Positions 1-9,378 of a stretch of DNA of 64,000 nt are shown one piece after another. Location of the stretch: assembly GCF_963666675.1 (NCBI RefSeq), contig NZ_OY762929.1, positions 3,534,001 through 3,598,000 of the forward strand. The letters run 5' to 3'. The notes below the pieces were generated by a model. It made no database searches. It had not been told where the DNA came from and saw only the letters and a list, made by a program, of their open reading frames with translations. The first letter of the stretch is position 1, and each line of letters starts with the position of its first letter. The DNA comes from an uncultured Desulfobacter sp. Its GTDB lineage: Bacteria > Desulfobacterota > Desulfobacteria > Desulfobacterales > Desulfobacteraceae. A program made the translations under genes and the position numbers.

Positions 1-581
1 TCGGCGGCGTTATCCTGGGGCTGAGCGCTGCGTATTACGGCGGAATCGTTGACATGCTCATCATGAGGGCAGTGGATTTTGTTCTCTGCCTGCCGATTAT
101 GATTGTCATCATTGCCCTGGTGGCGTTCCTTGGCAGTTCCATTAACATGCTGATTGTCGTTATCGGTGTTCTGTCAATCCCGGGAACGGCCAGGATTGTT
201 TACACCACGGCGATCTCCATAAAGCAGGCGCCGTTCATAGAGGCGGCCCGGGCCATCGGCGCCACAGATCTGCAGATCATACTCAAGCATATACTGCCCA
301 ACTGCATCCCGCCCCTGCTTGTGCACGCCACCCTGTCCATCGGTTTCGTTATTCTCACCGAATCGGGGTTAAGTTTTTTGGGGTTAGGACCGCCACCGCC
401 CACACCCACCTGGGGACAGATGATCTCAGCAGGAAGGATCTATTTTCATCGGCAGCCCATGCTCCTGGTCTCCCCGATGATGGCGGTAAGTATCGTCATT
501 CTGGCGTTGAATGTGCTGGGGGATGCACTGCGGGATTTAATTGATCCCCGGATCAGGAAAAAGGTGGAGGCGGATAAATGA
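1..581 (+). CDS. Peptide/nickel-type ABC transporter permease (DppC family), 5' end outside window
   Basis: Inner-membrane permease subunit of an oligopeptide/dipeptide/nickel ABC importer. The reading frame is open from the first bases of the window, so the N-terminus lies outside it. The visible part has several hydrophobic segments. It carries the family's cytoplasmic coupling loop, EAARAIGATDLQIILKHILP, which contacts the ATPase subunits. The late motif GLSFLGLGPPPPTPTWG and the ending DALRDLIDPRIRK are typical of DppC/OppC proteins. A DppB-type partner should lie just upstream. The binding protein and both ATPases follow on the same strand after a regulator gene. The substrate cannot be told from sequence; peptide, nickel or another small solute are all possible. 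Confidence 0.93.
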   Translation, partial: GGVILGLSAAYYGGIVDMLIMRAVDFVLCLPIMIVIIALVAFLGSSINMLIVVIGVLSIPGTARIVYTTAISIKQAPFIEAARAIGATDLQIILKHILPNCIPPLLVHATLSIGFVILTESGLSFLGLGPPPPTPTWGQMISAGRIYFHRQPMLLVSPMMAVSIVILALNVLGDALRDLIDPRIRKKVEADK

Positions 582-654
582 TTATACGCAGCAACAAAGT
601 TGTCACCAGAAACAAAAAAATACCCTTATTTAAAATTCAGACCGGGAAAAAGCC

Positions 655-1350
655 ATGAAGCAGAATCTTTCTAAAAAAGTCGCAGACATTATCAGGGAAA
701 GGATACTCAATTTCAGTCTGGGCCCGGGATCCAGGCTTTCGGACAAGCAGATCGCCCAGGAAATGGAAATCAGCAGGACTCCGGTAAGGGAGGCGTTGAA
801 CAGGCTCACCGCCGAAGGGATTGTCAAAGCCCTGCCCAACCGTGGATTTATCGTCAAAAAATTTGAACTCAAAGAGATAGAGGATATTTACATTTTAAGG
901 GAACGCCTGGAAACACTTGCGGTTGAGCTGACCATTCTAAATCTGACCCCGGCCAGGCAAAAGGAACTTGAAGAACTTCTAACAAAGGCTGAATCAGATT
1001 GTAATAAAGAAGATCTTTTCGGGTTCAACACATCGGATGAAAGCTTTCACGATATGATAGCGCTGTACAGCGAAAACCAGGCCCTAGGTGAAGTGCTCAA
1101 AAACCTGAGGGGCAAAATAAGGGTGATACGGCGCTATGACCACCTTCAGCCCGGCCGCCTTGAAGAAGCCCACGAGAGCCACACCGACATCCTGTCTTCC
1201 ATAACCCAAAGGGATGTTAAAGGGGCAAAGGAAAAAATGTCAGCCCATATCATGGTATCAATGAAAACCATTTTAAAGTTTATTTCCGAAAACAGGCAAT
1301 TATACCTGGGACTTTTGGACGGCCCAAAGCTGCATGTAAAAAACAGGTGA
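655..1350 (+). CDS. GntR-family transcriptional regulator, FadR-C (FCD) type
   Basis: DNA-binding regulator of 231 residues. Residues about 5-70 form a GntR winged helix-turn-helix, with the typical stretch SDKQIAQEMEISRTPVREAL followed by the wing around NRGFIVKKF. Residues about 80-215 form a helical ligand-binding domain of the FCD type. The FCD metal/ligand region is seen as D-x3-H in DESFHDMI and later histidines in EAHESHTDIL. It sits between the permease and the binding-protein gene of one ABC transporter, all on one strand, so it probably controls that transporter in response to the imported solute or a breakdown product. The ligand is unknown. The start at 655 gives a complete wHTH. 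Confidence 0.92.
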   Translation: MKQNLSKKVADIIRERILNFSLGPGSRLSDKQIAQEMEISRTPVREALNRLTAEGIVKALPNRGFIVKKFELKEIEDIYILRERLETLAVELTILNLTPARQKELEELLTKAESDCNKEDLFGFNTSDESFHDMIALYSENQALGEVLKNLRGKIRVIRRYDHLQPGRLEEAHESHTDILSSITQRDVKGAKEKMSAHIMVSMKTILKFISENRQLYLGLLDGPKLHVKNR

Positions 1351-1380
1351 TTCACACCATTATATCTAAAGGAGAAAAAA

Positions 1381-3003
1381 ATGAAGACAAAAACCAGCAT
1401 ATTCAAAAAAGCATCCTTGATGTTCCTGGTGTTGGCCGCCATTGGATGTACGTCTGTCTGTACACTGGCACAGGCTTCGGACCCGGTTTACGGCGGCACA
1501 TTAAGATACGGCCTCCAGGAGGACCCGGCAAACTGGTCCCCGCACAATACCATGGACTGCCAGTCACAGGTGATCATGGCCCAGGTCTGGAGCGGCCTTT
1601 TAAGGTACAATAATGATGAAAAAATTGTGGGCGACCTTGCCGAATCCTGGGAATGGAAAGACCCCAAAACACTGGAGTTTAAGCTTCGCAAAAATGTGAA
1701 ATGGCACAATGGTGACAAACTGACGGCAGACCAGGTTGTCAAAAGCGAAAACCTCCGGTTGGATCCCAAAATCGGTATTGATGCGAAAACCCTGGCGGAT
1801 ATCATTGAAAAATGGGAAGTGGTGGATGATTATACCGTCAGGCTTAGCCTCAAGCGCCCGGATGTTACCGTCTTAAGATGGCTGACCATCGTACCCGGCA
1901 AGGATTTTATCATCCATCCGGACTGGGATGAAAAAACCTGTGGACGCTCACCTGAAACAACAATCGGAACCGGCCCGTTCAAATTTAAAAGCTATGAACC
2001 CGGTGTAAGCGTCGAACTTGAAAAAAATCCCGACTATTTTATCAAAGGGCTTCCCTATCTTGACGGCATCATGTTCAGAATCATCACCGATGCGGAGAGC
2101 CGCCTGACCGGCTTGATGGCCAATGAGCTGGATATGGTCGAGTATATTGATTTCCAGTCATTAACCCGGATACACGGCAGGGAAGACGTGTATGTATCCC
2201 CCGGGGGCCAGGGGTTTTACGGTTGCCGACTGGCTCTTGACCTTGCAAAGGAACCCACAAACGACATCAATGTCCGCCGGGCATTAAATTACGCGGTTAA
2301 CAGATCCCTTATCGTCAATGCAGTTCTCAACGGCGAAGGCGAGCCCATCTGGGGCGGATTTATTCCCAAGGACCGGTTCGGTTATGCCGAGGAACTTGAA
2401 GGGCATTACAGCTATGATCCTGAAAAGGCAAAGCAGCTCCTGGCCAAGGCGGGCTGGAAAGACACGGACAACGACGGAAAAGTGGACAAGAACGGAAAGC
2501 CCATGGTGTTGAAATTCCTGACCTATGGTCCGTCATGGTGGAGCCAGGTGGGAGAGATCCTCCAGGCCAACCTAAGGGAGCTCGGCGTAACCGTTGAACT
2601 GACCGTCAAGCCCTGGCCTGAATACCGGGCCATGCGGACAAAAGTGCTTGAACTGGCCGAAGGCCAGGCGTCCGAATGGGATATTGTCGGCGGAACCCTC
2701 TGGGGCCTTGACCTGAGTGATATGCCCATTTACATGATGCCCAGCGGATTTATCAACTTCAACCGGTATAAAAACCCCGAAGCCCAGGATCTTTTAAGGA
2801 AAGCCTTTGCCACGACAGATGAGAACACCCGTGAAGGCCTGTTCAAAAAAATCCAGAAGCTGATGCTGGAGGATGCCCCTGATATTACCCCTTGCTGGAT
2901 CACCAGGTCAGAGGTGTTGCGCACATCGGTCAAAAATTTCCATCATCTTGGCCAGGATGGGTGTTATGGGACTTTGCTATGGGAGGCATATCTCTCTAAA
3001 TAA
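1381..3003 (+). CDS. ABC transporter substrate-binding protein, family 5 (DppA/OppA-like)
   Basis: Periplasmic solute-binding protein of 540 residues, the usual size for family 5 (peptide/nickel) binding proteins. It starts with a signal peptide: basic KTKTS, then a hydrophobic stretch. A cysteine in that stretch (AAIGC) could be a lipobox. The mature N-terminus has the family pattern GGTLRYGLQEDPANWSPHNT. Other family features are the segments DLAESWEWKDPKTLEFKLR, VKWHNGDKLTADQVV and NVRRALNYAVNRS. It follows the regulator gene after about 30 nt with an AAGGAG ribosome site just before the ATG. It delivers substrate to the DppB/DppC permease. The substrate cannot be assigned. An interrupted 3' gap of 366 bp with repeats separates it from the ATPase genes. 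Confidence 0.94.
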   Translation: MKTKTSIFKKASLMFLVLAAIGCTSVCTLAQASDPVYGGTLRYGLQEDPANWSPHNTMDCQSQVIMAQVWSGLLRYNNDEKIVGDLAESWEWKDPKTLEFKLRKNVKWHNGDKLTADQVVKSENLRLDPKIGIDAKTLADIIEKWEVVDDYTVRLSLKRPDVTVLRWLTIVPGKDFIIHPDWDEKTCGRSPETTIGTGPFKFKSYEPGVSVELEKNPDYFIKGLPYLDGIMFRIITDAESRLTGLMANELDMVEYIDFQSLTRIHGREDVYVSPGGQGFYGCRLALDLAKEPTNDINVRRALNYAVNRSLIVNAVLNGEGEPIWGGFIPKDRFGYAEELEGHYSYDPEKAKQLLAKAGWKDTDNDGKVDKNGKPMVLKFLTYGPSWWSQVGEILQANLRELGVTVELTVKPWPEYRAMRTKVLELAEGQASEWDIVGGTLWGLDLSDMPIYMMPSGFINFNRYKNPEAQDLLRKAFATTDENTREGLFKKIQKLMLEDAPDITPCWITRSEVLRTSVKNFHHLGQDGCYGTLLWEAYLSK

Positions 3004-3010
3004 TGTTTGA

Positions 3011-3121
3011 ACGAAAAGCCACCCATCTGCGGCGTTGCAGAAAAATTTAAAATCCTCACAACCCTTAAGGTTGCTCCGGTTTTAAATTTTTCTGCGTCTT
3101 GCACCTGGGCAACTTTTCGTC
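3011..3121. repeat. Long imperfect inverted repeat (MITE-like)
   Basis: The segment folds back on itself. A perfect inner pair of 16-nt arms lies at 3037-3052 and 3080-3095, with a 27-nt spacer. The outer arms continue with mismatches to ACGAAAAG at the left end and its complement CTTTTCGT at the right end. It starts 8 bp after the binding-protein gene stop codon. A related half-copy of the left arm, in opposite orientation, lies at 31364-31395, so it is a dispersed element and not only a terminator. It may also terminate transcription, but no T-tract follows. Confidence 0.7.
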
Positions 3122-3150
3122 CAAACACGAGGAGGGGCTGTTCAGGCACT

Positions 3151-3329
3151 AACGGCCATGGGCCGACCTGGTCTATCAACACCCAGGCTCGCCCCACAAT
3201 AAAACATGAAAGTAACTTATTTGTACTTTCATATAACAGCCATGGGCTGACTTGACATATCAGCACTGAGGTACAGCCCACAACGAAGGTTGAAAGAACT
3301 CAGTAACTTACTGAACCCTTTCATATAAA
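3151..3329 (+). repeat. Dispersed paired-hairpin repeat, locus 1 (two units)
   Basis: Two tandem units of about 90 bp. Each starts near AACRGCCATGGGC and ends at CTTTCATATAA. Unit 1 (from 3151) is the subtype with GTCTATCAACACCCAGGC and has a shortened second hairpin. Unit 2 (from 3236) is the subtype with TGACATATCAGCACTGAG and carries the hairpin GAAAGAACTCAGTAA / TTACTGA...CTTTC. The same family occurs at six other loci in the window. Confidence 0.85.
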
Positions 3330-3369
3330 AATAGGTAATTTAATATCGAAACGAAAGTGATGGTGGAAA

Positions 3370-4338
3370 GTGGCTTTGCTCGAAGTAAAAAATCTTAAAA
3401 CATATTTTTATTCGTCAAAAGGGGTAGTCAAGGCCGTTGACGATGTTTCCTATTCGGTTTCAAAAGGCGAGGCCTTAGGGATCGTGGGAGAAAGCGGGAG
3501 CGGAAAATCCGTGAGTACCCTGTCCATAATGCGCCTGATCCAGGATCCTCCTGGGAAAATCGTTGGCGGCGAAATTCTTTTTAAAGGAGAGAATCTGCTT
3601 ACCCTCAATGACCGGCAGATGAGGGACCTTCGGGGCAGCAGGATCGCCATGATCTTTCAGGATCCCATGATGAGCCTTAATCCGGTTATGACCATTGGCC
3701 GCCAGATCAGTGAAGCGATAAAACTGCACATGAATATGACAAAAAAACAGGCATGGGAACGTTCCGTTGAAATGCTGGAGATGGTCGGGATCTCATCTCC
3801 GGCAGAGCGGATGAACTGCTATCCCCATGAACTGAGCGGGGGGATGTGCCAGCGGGTGATGATTGCCATGGCCCTTTCCTGCGACCCAGAAGTCATCATT
3901 GCAGATGAACCGACAACAGCGCTTGACGTGACCATCCAGGCACAGATTAACGAATTGTTCAAGAAGTTGATGAAAAAGCTGAATATGACGGTTGTCTGGA
4001 TTTCCCATGACCTGGGCGTTGTGGCCGGGCTCTGTGACAGGATAAATGTAATGTATGCCGGCAGGATTGTTGAAAGCGCTCCTGTGGAGGACCTGTTTGC
4101 CAAACCCTGCCATCCGTATACCAAAAGCCTGCTCAAATGTATCCCCAGGCTGGATGACCCGTGCCGGTCCCAGTTGACAACCATCAAGGGCAGTCCGCCT
4201 AATCTCAGGAACCTGCCGCCTGGGTGCGCTTTTGAAAAAAGGTGTTCGGAAAGCAGTAGTGTCTGTCTTGAAAAGCGGCCTGTGTTAAGAAAACTCAAAG
4301 ACAACCATCATGTTGCATGCTGGAATTTTAAGGAGTAA
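3370..4338 (+). CDS. Peptide/nickel-type ABC transporter ATP-binding protein (DppD/OppD family)
   Basis: ATPase subunit of 322 residues that powers the family-5 importer. It has Walker A GESGSGKS, ABC signature LSGGMCQRV, and Walker B VIIADEP followed by the D-loop TTALD. The C-terminal oligopeptide-transporter extension is present and cysteine-rich: PGCAFEKRC, then CLEKRP and a final HVACW. These cysteines are the ones conserved in DppD/DppF and reported to hold an iron-sulfur cluster in the E. coli system. The start is a GTG at 3370. Its stop lies 6 nt before the partner ATPase start, so the two are translated together. Confidence 0.95.
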   Translation: MALLEVKNLKTYFYSSKGVVKAVDDVSYSVSKGEALGIVGESGSGKSVSTLSIMRLIQDPPGKIVGGEILFKGENLLTLNDRQMRDLRGSRIAMIFQDPMMSLNPVMTIGRQISEAIKLHMNMTKKQAWERSVEMLEMVGISSPAERMNCYPHELSGGMCQRVMIAMALSCDPEVIIADEPTTALDVTIQAQINELFKKLMKKLNMTVVWISHDLGVVAGLCDRINVMYAGRIVESAPVEDLFAKPCHPYTKSLLKCIPRLDDPCRSQLTTIKGSPPNLRNLPPGCAFEKRCSESSSVCLEKRPVLRKLKDNHHVACWNFKE

Positions 4339-4344
4339 CGCAAA

Positions 4345-5346
4345 GTGCCAAAAAAAATAAGCATTAAAAGCTCCGACCAAACGCTTGTGGCGGTTGAAAA
4401 TCTTAAAATGGAATTCCCTTTAAAAAAAGGGATGCTTTTACGGCGCACCGTAAATACCGTAAAGGCCGTGGACAACCTCAACTTTTTTATCCGCAAGGGA
4501 GAAACCCTGGGGCTTGTGGGAGAAAGCGGGTGCGGGAAATCAACCCTTGGCAGGGCGATTTTACAGCTTCACCGCCCAACGGGGGGCACGGTTAAATACA
4601 ACGGCGAAAACCTTTGCGGCATGAACAACAAAGAGCTTCGAATGATGCGCCGGAAAATGCAGTTGATATTTCAGGATCCGTTTGCATCTTTAAATCCCCG
4701 GATGAGTATTGGCGCAATCATTGCCGAGCCCATGAAAATCCATAAACTGGTTCCTTACCGCGAAAGGCGGGAACGGGTGGAACAACTGCTCAAGGAGGTG
4801 GGGCTTAACCGTAGGTTTTACAACCGCCATCCCCATGAAACCAGCGGCGGCCAGCGGCAGCGGATCGGCATTGCAAGGGCTTTGTCAATGAAACCCGAAT
4901 TTATTGTCTGCGACGAACCGTTAAGCGCCCTTGACGTCTCCATCCAGGGCGCCATCATGAACCTGCTCAAAAGCCAGCAGCAAAAAAAAGGACTGACCTA
5001 TCTTTTTATCTCCCATGATTTAAGCGCGGTCAAACATGCATCGGACAGGGTTGCGGTCATGTATCTTGGCAAACTCCTGGAATTGGCTGATAAAAACAGC
5101 ATTTATGCCGAACCGCAGCACCCTTACACCCGGGCCCTGCTGTCTGCTGTTCCCATACCGGACCCAATCCTGGAAAGAAAACGCGAAAGAATCATCCTGA
5201 CCGGGGATGTCCCCTCCCCCATCAACCCGCCAAAGGGGTGCCGATTTTCAACAAGGTGCCCAATGGCCTCTTCAATTTGCACCGAAGAGGAACCTGAATT
5301 CCGGGATGTTGGAGACCAGCACTATGTAAGCTGCCATAAAGTTTGA
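4345..5346 (+). CDS. Peptide/nickel-type ABC transporter ATP-binding protein (DppF/OppF family)
   Basis: Second ATPase subunit, 333 residues. It has Walker A GESGCGKS, the signature TSGGQRQRIG, and Walker B FIVCDEPLSALD. A C-terminal extension carries the family cysteines (KGCRFSTRCPMASSIC and a final SCHKV). The start is GTG at 4345, with AAGGAG about 10 nt upstream overlapping the end of the preceding gene. DppF-type proteins form a heterodimer with the DppD-type subunit. This gene closes the transporter cluster that begins before the window. Confidence 0.95.
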   Translation: MPKKISIKSSDQTLVAVENLKMEFPLKKGMLLRRTVNTVKAVDNLNFFIRKGETLGLVGESGCGKSTLGRAILQLHRPTGGTVKYNGENLCGMNNKELRMMRRKMQLIFQDPFASLNPRMSIGAIIAEPMKIHKLVPYRERRERVEQLLKEVGLNRRFYNRHPHETSGGQRQRIGIARALSMKPEFIVCDEPLSALDVSIQGAIMNLLKSQQQKKGLTYLFISHDLSAVKHASDRVAVMYLGKLLELADKNSIYAEPQHPYTRALLSAVPIPDPILERKRERIILTGDVPSPINPPKGCRFSTRCPMASSICTEEEPEFRDVGDQHYVSCHKV

Positions 5347-5511
5347 CCCGGCGAGACCGTGGCACCCTTGTCCTTGCCGGCATTATCCTGGGACTGCAAC
5401 TCCATAGTTTGATGGTATATATTATGCAGTAATATTAAATGTTTCTTAAATATATGCCCAATAATATACCGACCTCAAACATTTAAAAGGGATAATTCGG
5501 AGGTAAACACC

Positions 5512-6135
5512 ATGAATATCAATGGGTTATCGTCAGGCTTTCAAGTTTATGCAGGATTAGGCACACAGGCGGCAAAAATATCCGTCGACAAGGAAGAATC
5601 TACCGATACGCAGGCAACAAACATGGATACGGTTGAGATATCTTCCCAGGCACAATCAATGGTTGAAAACGCCGGGACTTCAGACCTTTCCCAGGCAATG
5701 AGCAATTTTATGGATGGTGCCGGAAATGATGGTGTTATTACACTGGATGAAATCCTGGCCTATGGAAAAAAATACCAGGAGAAAGCAGAAGATATCCTGG
5801 ATGAAACACTTGACGCGCTGGGATTATCTTCCAATGAAAAAATAACAATAAGCTCGGATGCGGAAGGTAGTATTGTGGTAAGTTCAAATTTGTCCGGGCC
5901 TGACAATGAAAAACTTGAACAGGCATTGAACGATCATCCCGATTTCCAGCAAGACTATGCCAAGGCAGCATCTGCCTTTTCTTTGTATGATGCGGAAATA
6001 AAGCAGTCGGAATTTGCCAAGGCATATGAAAATAATCCTAACGCTGTGGCTTCGCTTTACGGCTTGGGGAATAATCCGGTTGATTTTGCCCTTGAATATC
6101 TGAACGGTGAATCCCGGATGGTTCAGGAAACTTGA
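5512..6135 (+). CDS. Hypothetical acidic protein with degenerate EF-hand-like segment
   Basis: I do not recognise the family. The protein has 207 residues, is acidic, and has no signal peptide or membrane segment. The N-terminus is low in structure-forming residues and rich in Ser/Thr/Gln. A stretch near residue 70 reads DGAGNDGVITLDEIL, which looks like a calcium-binding EF-hand loop but has an extra residue and a glycine in the first ligand position, so metal binding is uncertain. The rest appears alpha-helical. A good ribosome site (GGAGGT) precedes the ATG. The gene stands alone between the ABC transporter and IS remnants. The N-terminal pattern MNINGLSSGFQVYAG is reminiscent of secreted or flagellar-export-type proteins, but this is only an impression. 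Confidence 0.7.
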   Translation: MNINGLSSGFQVYAGLGTQAAKISVDKEESTDTQATNMDTVEISSQAQSMVENAGTSDLSQAMSNFMDGAGNDGVITLDEILAYGKKYQEKAEDILDETLDALGLSSNEKITISSDAEGSIVVSSNLSGPDNEKLEQALNDHPDFQQDYAKAASAFSLYDAEIKQSEFAKAYENNPNAVASLYGLGNNPVDFALEYLNGESRMVQET

Positions 6136-6382
6136 CCGATTTCAAAGTTGTTTTGATGTTCCGACTTTGACCGGACTTTAATTGCACTTTTTCAGACTAT
6201 CCCTTAACTTTGATGGTCCTGTAAAAAGTCAGAGCCCAAATCAAGCTTCAGTTTTTGAGTTTGAACACTATTTCGATCATATGATCAAAACTTGTTAAAA
6301 AATAATTTTTATACCCCAAATTGCTCTTTGACATTCAAAAAAGCAGTGTATTACACCCCGAAAGGACTCTCCTATGCCTCCT

Positions 6383-6962
6383 TTATGCATAGCTGAGCGC
6401 CTTCTGAACAATAGTTGCCCTGAAGAGGTTGATTCCTGCTGCTTTTAAGGTTGCCGCGAACCTTACTGCTTGGAGACCTCGATATTTTAATCGTTTCACC
6501 CCGGTTCGGCGATCATATTCGGACATTGTTGCTTCGACTCCGGCTCGCTACCGATATCTATCTTTGAACTCATTTGTCTGTTCATAAGCTCTTCTTCGGG
6601 CGATCCTTGCGGCCTTAGCGGTATATCGACTGTACGCGTACTTTTTCCCCGGTTTTACCGGGCAATCTTCCAGTTGAGGGCAGCCCATGCAGGTATCAAG
6701 GGGAAAACCTTGGATAATCCGTTCCTTCTTTTTCTTTTTAAAAACCGGGGCATGCCCTTGCGGGCATGTTATGATCTGCCCATCTGCCGCAAGGTTGAAA
6801 TCAGTAAGGCTGAGCTTCTCCTTTTTGGTCGTTCCCATGGTGGGCGAAACAAGATTAATTCCATCTGACTGGGCAATCTGGTGATTCTCATCGCTTCCAT
6901 AAAGAGAGTCCGCCTGGAGCTCTTTGGGAGAAAGGTTTCTCTGCTTGGGTCCCCGGGGACCC
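6383..6962 (-). pseudogene. IS1182-like transposase, 3' fragment with in-frame amber stop
   Basis: C-terminal part of a DDE transposase of the IS1182 type. It can be read on the reverse strand as one frame from about 6962 down to the TAA at 6383. The visible parts include LQADSLYGSDENHQIAQSDG, the cysteine cluster DTCMGCPQLEDCPVKPG, and the tail RAGVEATMSEYDRRTGVKRL. A TAG codon at 6545-6547 interrupts the frame right after KDRYR, where the family normally has a tryptophan (TGG to TAG is a single change). The N-terminal half is missing. The fragment is cut at a 16-bp palindrome that joins it to the truncated RND gene. No terminal repeat or target duplication was recognised, so it is a dead remnant. 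Confidence 0.85.
6947..6962. repeat. Perfect 16-bp palindrome at the IS1182-remnant / RND junction
   Basis: GGGTCCCCGGGGACCC reads the same on both strands. It lies exactly where recognisable transposase sequence ends (reverse strand) and recognisable RND sequence begins (forward strand). It may be the recombination or insertion site. Confidence 0.8.
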
Positions 6963-6963
6963 C

Positions 6964-9378
6964 ATGGATGTGGTCATTTTTGATGACGGCGTTAAGCGCA
7001 TTTTTTTAAGAGACATTGCCCGGTCACAGCTTGGCTGGGAAAAAGAGAATGTTTCCGTGATGCAGAACGCCTCCGAGGCCATTGTCATCGGGGTGCATAA
7101 AACACATGGGGCAAACGTGCTGGATCTTCTTGATGAGATGCGTCAGGTGGTAACCGGCCTTAACAACGGCATTCTCAAAGAAAAAGATCTTTATCTTGAC
7201 TGGGGATATGACCAGTCTCCCTATATAAAAACCGCCCTTTCCATTGTGAAGAAAAATGTCCTCATCGGCGGCATCCTGGCCATCGGGGTTTTGTTGATTT
7301 TTCTTCGCAGCCTGAGTGCCACGCTGGCAACGGCCATTGCCATTCCCATCTCCGTTGCCGGAACCTTTCTGGCCCTTTGGGTCTGCCACCTGAACCTGAA
7401 CGTGGTTAGTCTGGCCGGGATTTCATTTGCCGTGGGCATGCTGGTTGACAACGCCATTGTGGTGCTTGAAAACATTGACCGGCACAGGAAAATGGGGAAA
7501 ACTGCGTTCCAGGCGTCCTGTGACGGGGCCCATGAGGTGCTCGGGGCGGTTGTGGCCTCCACCTTGACCACGGTGGCGGTTTTTTTGCCGGTTATTTTTG
7601 TCAAAGGCGAGGCCGGGCAGCTTTTTAGTGATATTGCCATCGCCGTTACCGCGTCAATTCTTTTCAGCCTCTTTGTATCCATTGCCGTAATTCCTGTTTT
7701 GACCAACCGGTTTTATGCCATGGGCACCCCGGGAAGACAGGTCGGCGGTGCTTCGCTCTGGCTGCCCGTGGAAAGGGTGGGCGCAGGATTAAAACACCTT
7801 TTGATGACCGGTTCCAACCTCTCCTTAAAAAACAGATGGACCCGGTTTTTAACGGTGACGGGATTTACCGCCGCAGCGGTGCTGCTGGTCATGGCCCTGC
7901 TTCCCCCGGCGGAATATCTTCCCCAGGGCAACCAGAATTATATTCTAAACCTGCTCATACCGCCGCCCGGCGCCTCGGTGGAAAAGAGAAAGCAGATCGG
8001 TGATTTTATCTACCGGGAAACAGCAGACTATTTTAAAGAGGACCGGAAAGACGGTGTTCCCATGCTTAAATACCTGTGGTACATGGCAACCGACAAGCTC
8101 AACGTGTTTGGTGCCATCTCCATCCATGATACCCAGGGCAAGCAGATGATCCCGTTGTTCCAGCAGATCACCCGGGCCATTCCGGATATGTTTGGTGTCT
8201 GCTTCCAGGTGGGGATTTTCAACCACCGTATCGGAAGCAGCCGGGCCGTGGATGTCAGCATCTCCGGGGAGGAGATGGACCGCATCACCCATGCCGGGCA
8301 CACCCTCTACCGGGCCATCATGAAGGTGATTCCCGGTGCCCAGATCCGGCCGGTCCCCTCCCTGGAATCCACCTATCCCGAGGTGCACATCAATCCGGTT
8401 AAATGGAAACTTGCCGCCAACGGCATGACCGAAGAAGATTTTTCCCTTTACCTGGATATCATGATGGACGGATGCAAAATTGATGATTACGCTCCCGAGG
8501 GAAAACGGGAGATCGACCTGGTACTCAAGGGCGACGACGGGTGTTTTACCTCTCCCGAAGCACTCATGGACTGCCAGATTGTTACCCCCCAGGGCAAAAA
8601 CATCCGGTTCCGGGATGTGGCAACCCTGAAATACACCAGCGGCCTGGTCCAGATAGACCACCTGGAAAGGGACCGGACCGTGAAACTGGAGGTCAGCCCG
8701 CCCAAGGGAATCACCCTCCAGGAGGCCACGGAGATGATCCGGGAACAGGTTCTTGGCCCCATGCAGTCCGGTGGAGACCTTGACGGGGCATTGGTCCGGG
8801 TCACGGGCAATGCCAACCGGCTCACCGAAACCCGGCAGGCCCTGCAATGGAATCTGATCACAGCCCTGATCATCACCTTTTTACTGATGGCTGCCCTGTT
8901 TGAACATTTTTTCTATCCTTTGATCATCATGTTTACCATTCCCCTGGCCGGGGCCGGCGGATTTCTGGGGCTTTGGCTGGTCAATATTTTTGTCTCCCCC
9001 CAGGGGTTTGACGTATTGACCATGCTGGGGTTCATTATTCTCATCGGAACGGTGGTCAACAACGCCATTCTTATTGTCCATCAATCCCTGTTTAATTTCA
9101 GAGCCGGCAACATGGCGGTTATCCCCGCTATTTCAGAGGCGGTGAGTACCCGTATCCGGCCGATTTTCATGAGCGCGGCCACCAGCATTTTCGGGCTGTT
9201 GCCCCTGGTGCTTTCCACGGGGTCCGGAAGTGAGCTCTATCGCGGCATCGGCAGTGTGCTGCTGGGCGGGCTGTCCGTTTCAACCCTGTTTACCCTTTTC
9301 GTTATCCCGGCCCTGCTCTCTTTTTTCATGGGGTTGGAAAAAAGGGATAAAAAGGAGGTGACTTATGCGGTTCAATAG
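6964..9378 (+). pseudogene. RND-family efflux pump inner-membrane subunit, N-terminally truncated
   Basis: The product would be 804 residues, against about 1030 for a complete RND pump of the AcrB/CzcA superfamily. The first transmembrane helix and most of the first porter loop are absent: the sequence begins in the middle of the periplasmic porter domain (IFLRDIARSQLGWEKENV). The remaining helices are intact, including the TM4 region AGISFAVGMLVDNAIVVLEN with the aspartate expected in proton-coupled pumps, and the late segment GFIILIGTVVNNAILIVHQ. The truncation point coincides with the IS1182-like remnant. The membrane-fusion partner gene that usually precedes it is also missing. The ATG at 6964 has no ribosome site, so it is probably non-functional, although the frame is otherwise undamaged. 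Confidence 0.85.

Noticed and set aside
5370..5395. Fragment resembling the start of the DppC permease gene (GGCATTATCCTGGGACTG)
   Set aside because: About 18 bases resemble positions 6-23 of the window, but the similarity does not extend, so it does not support a gene remnant.
7945..8847. Reverse 300-codon ORF opposite the RND gene
   Set aside because: It is the antisense shadow of a G/C-rich conserved coding region; the forward frame has clear RND motifs.
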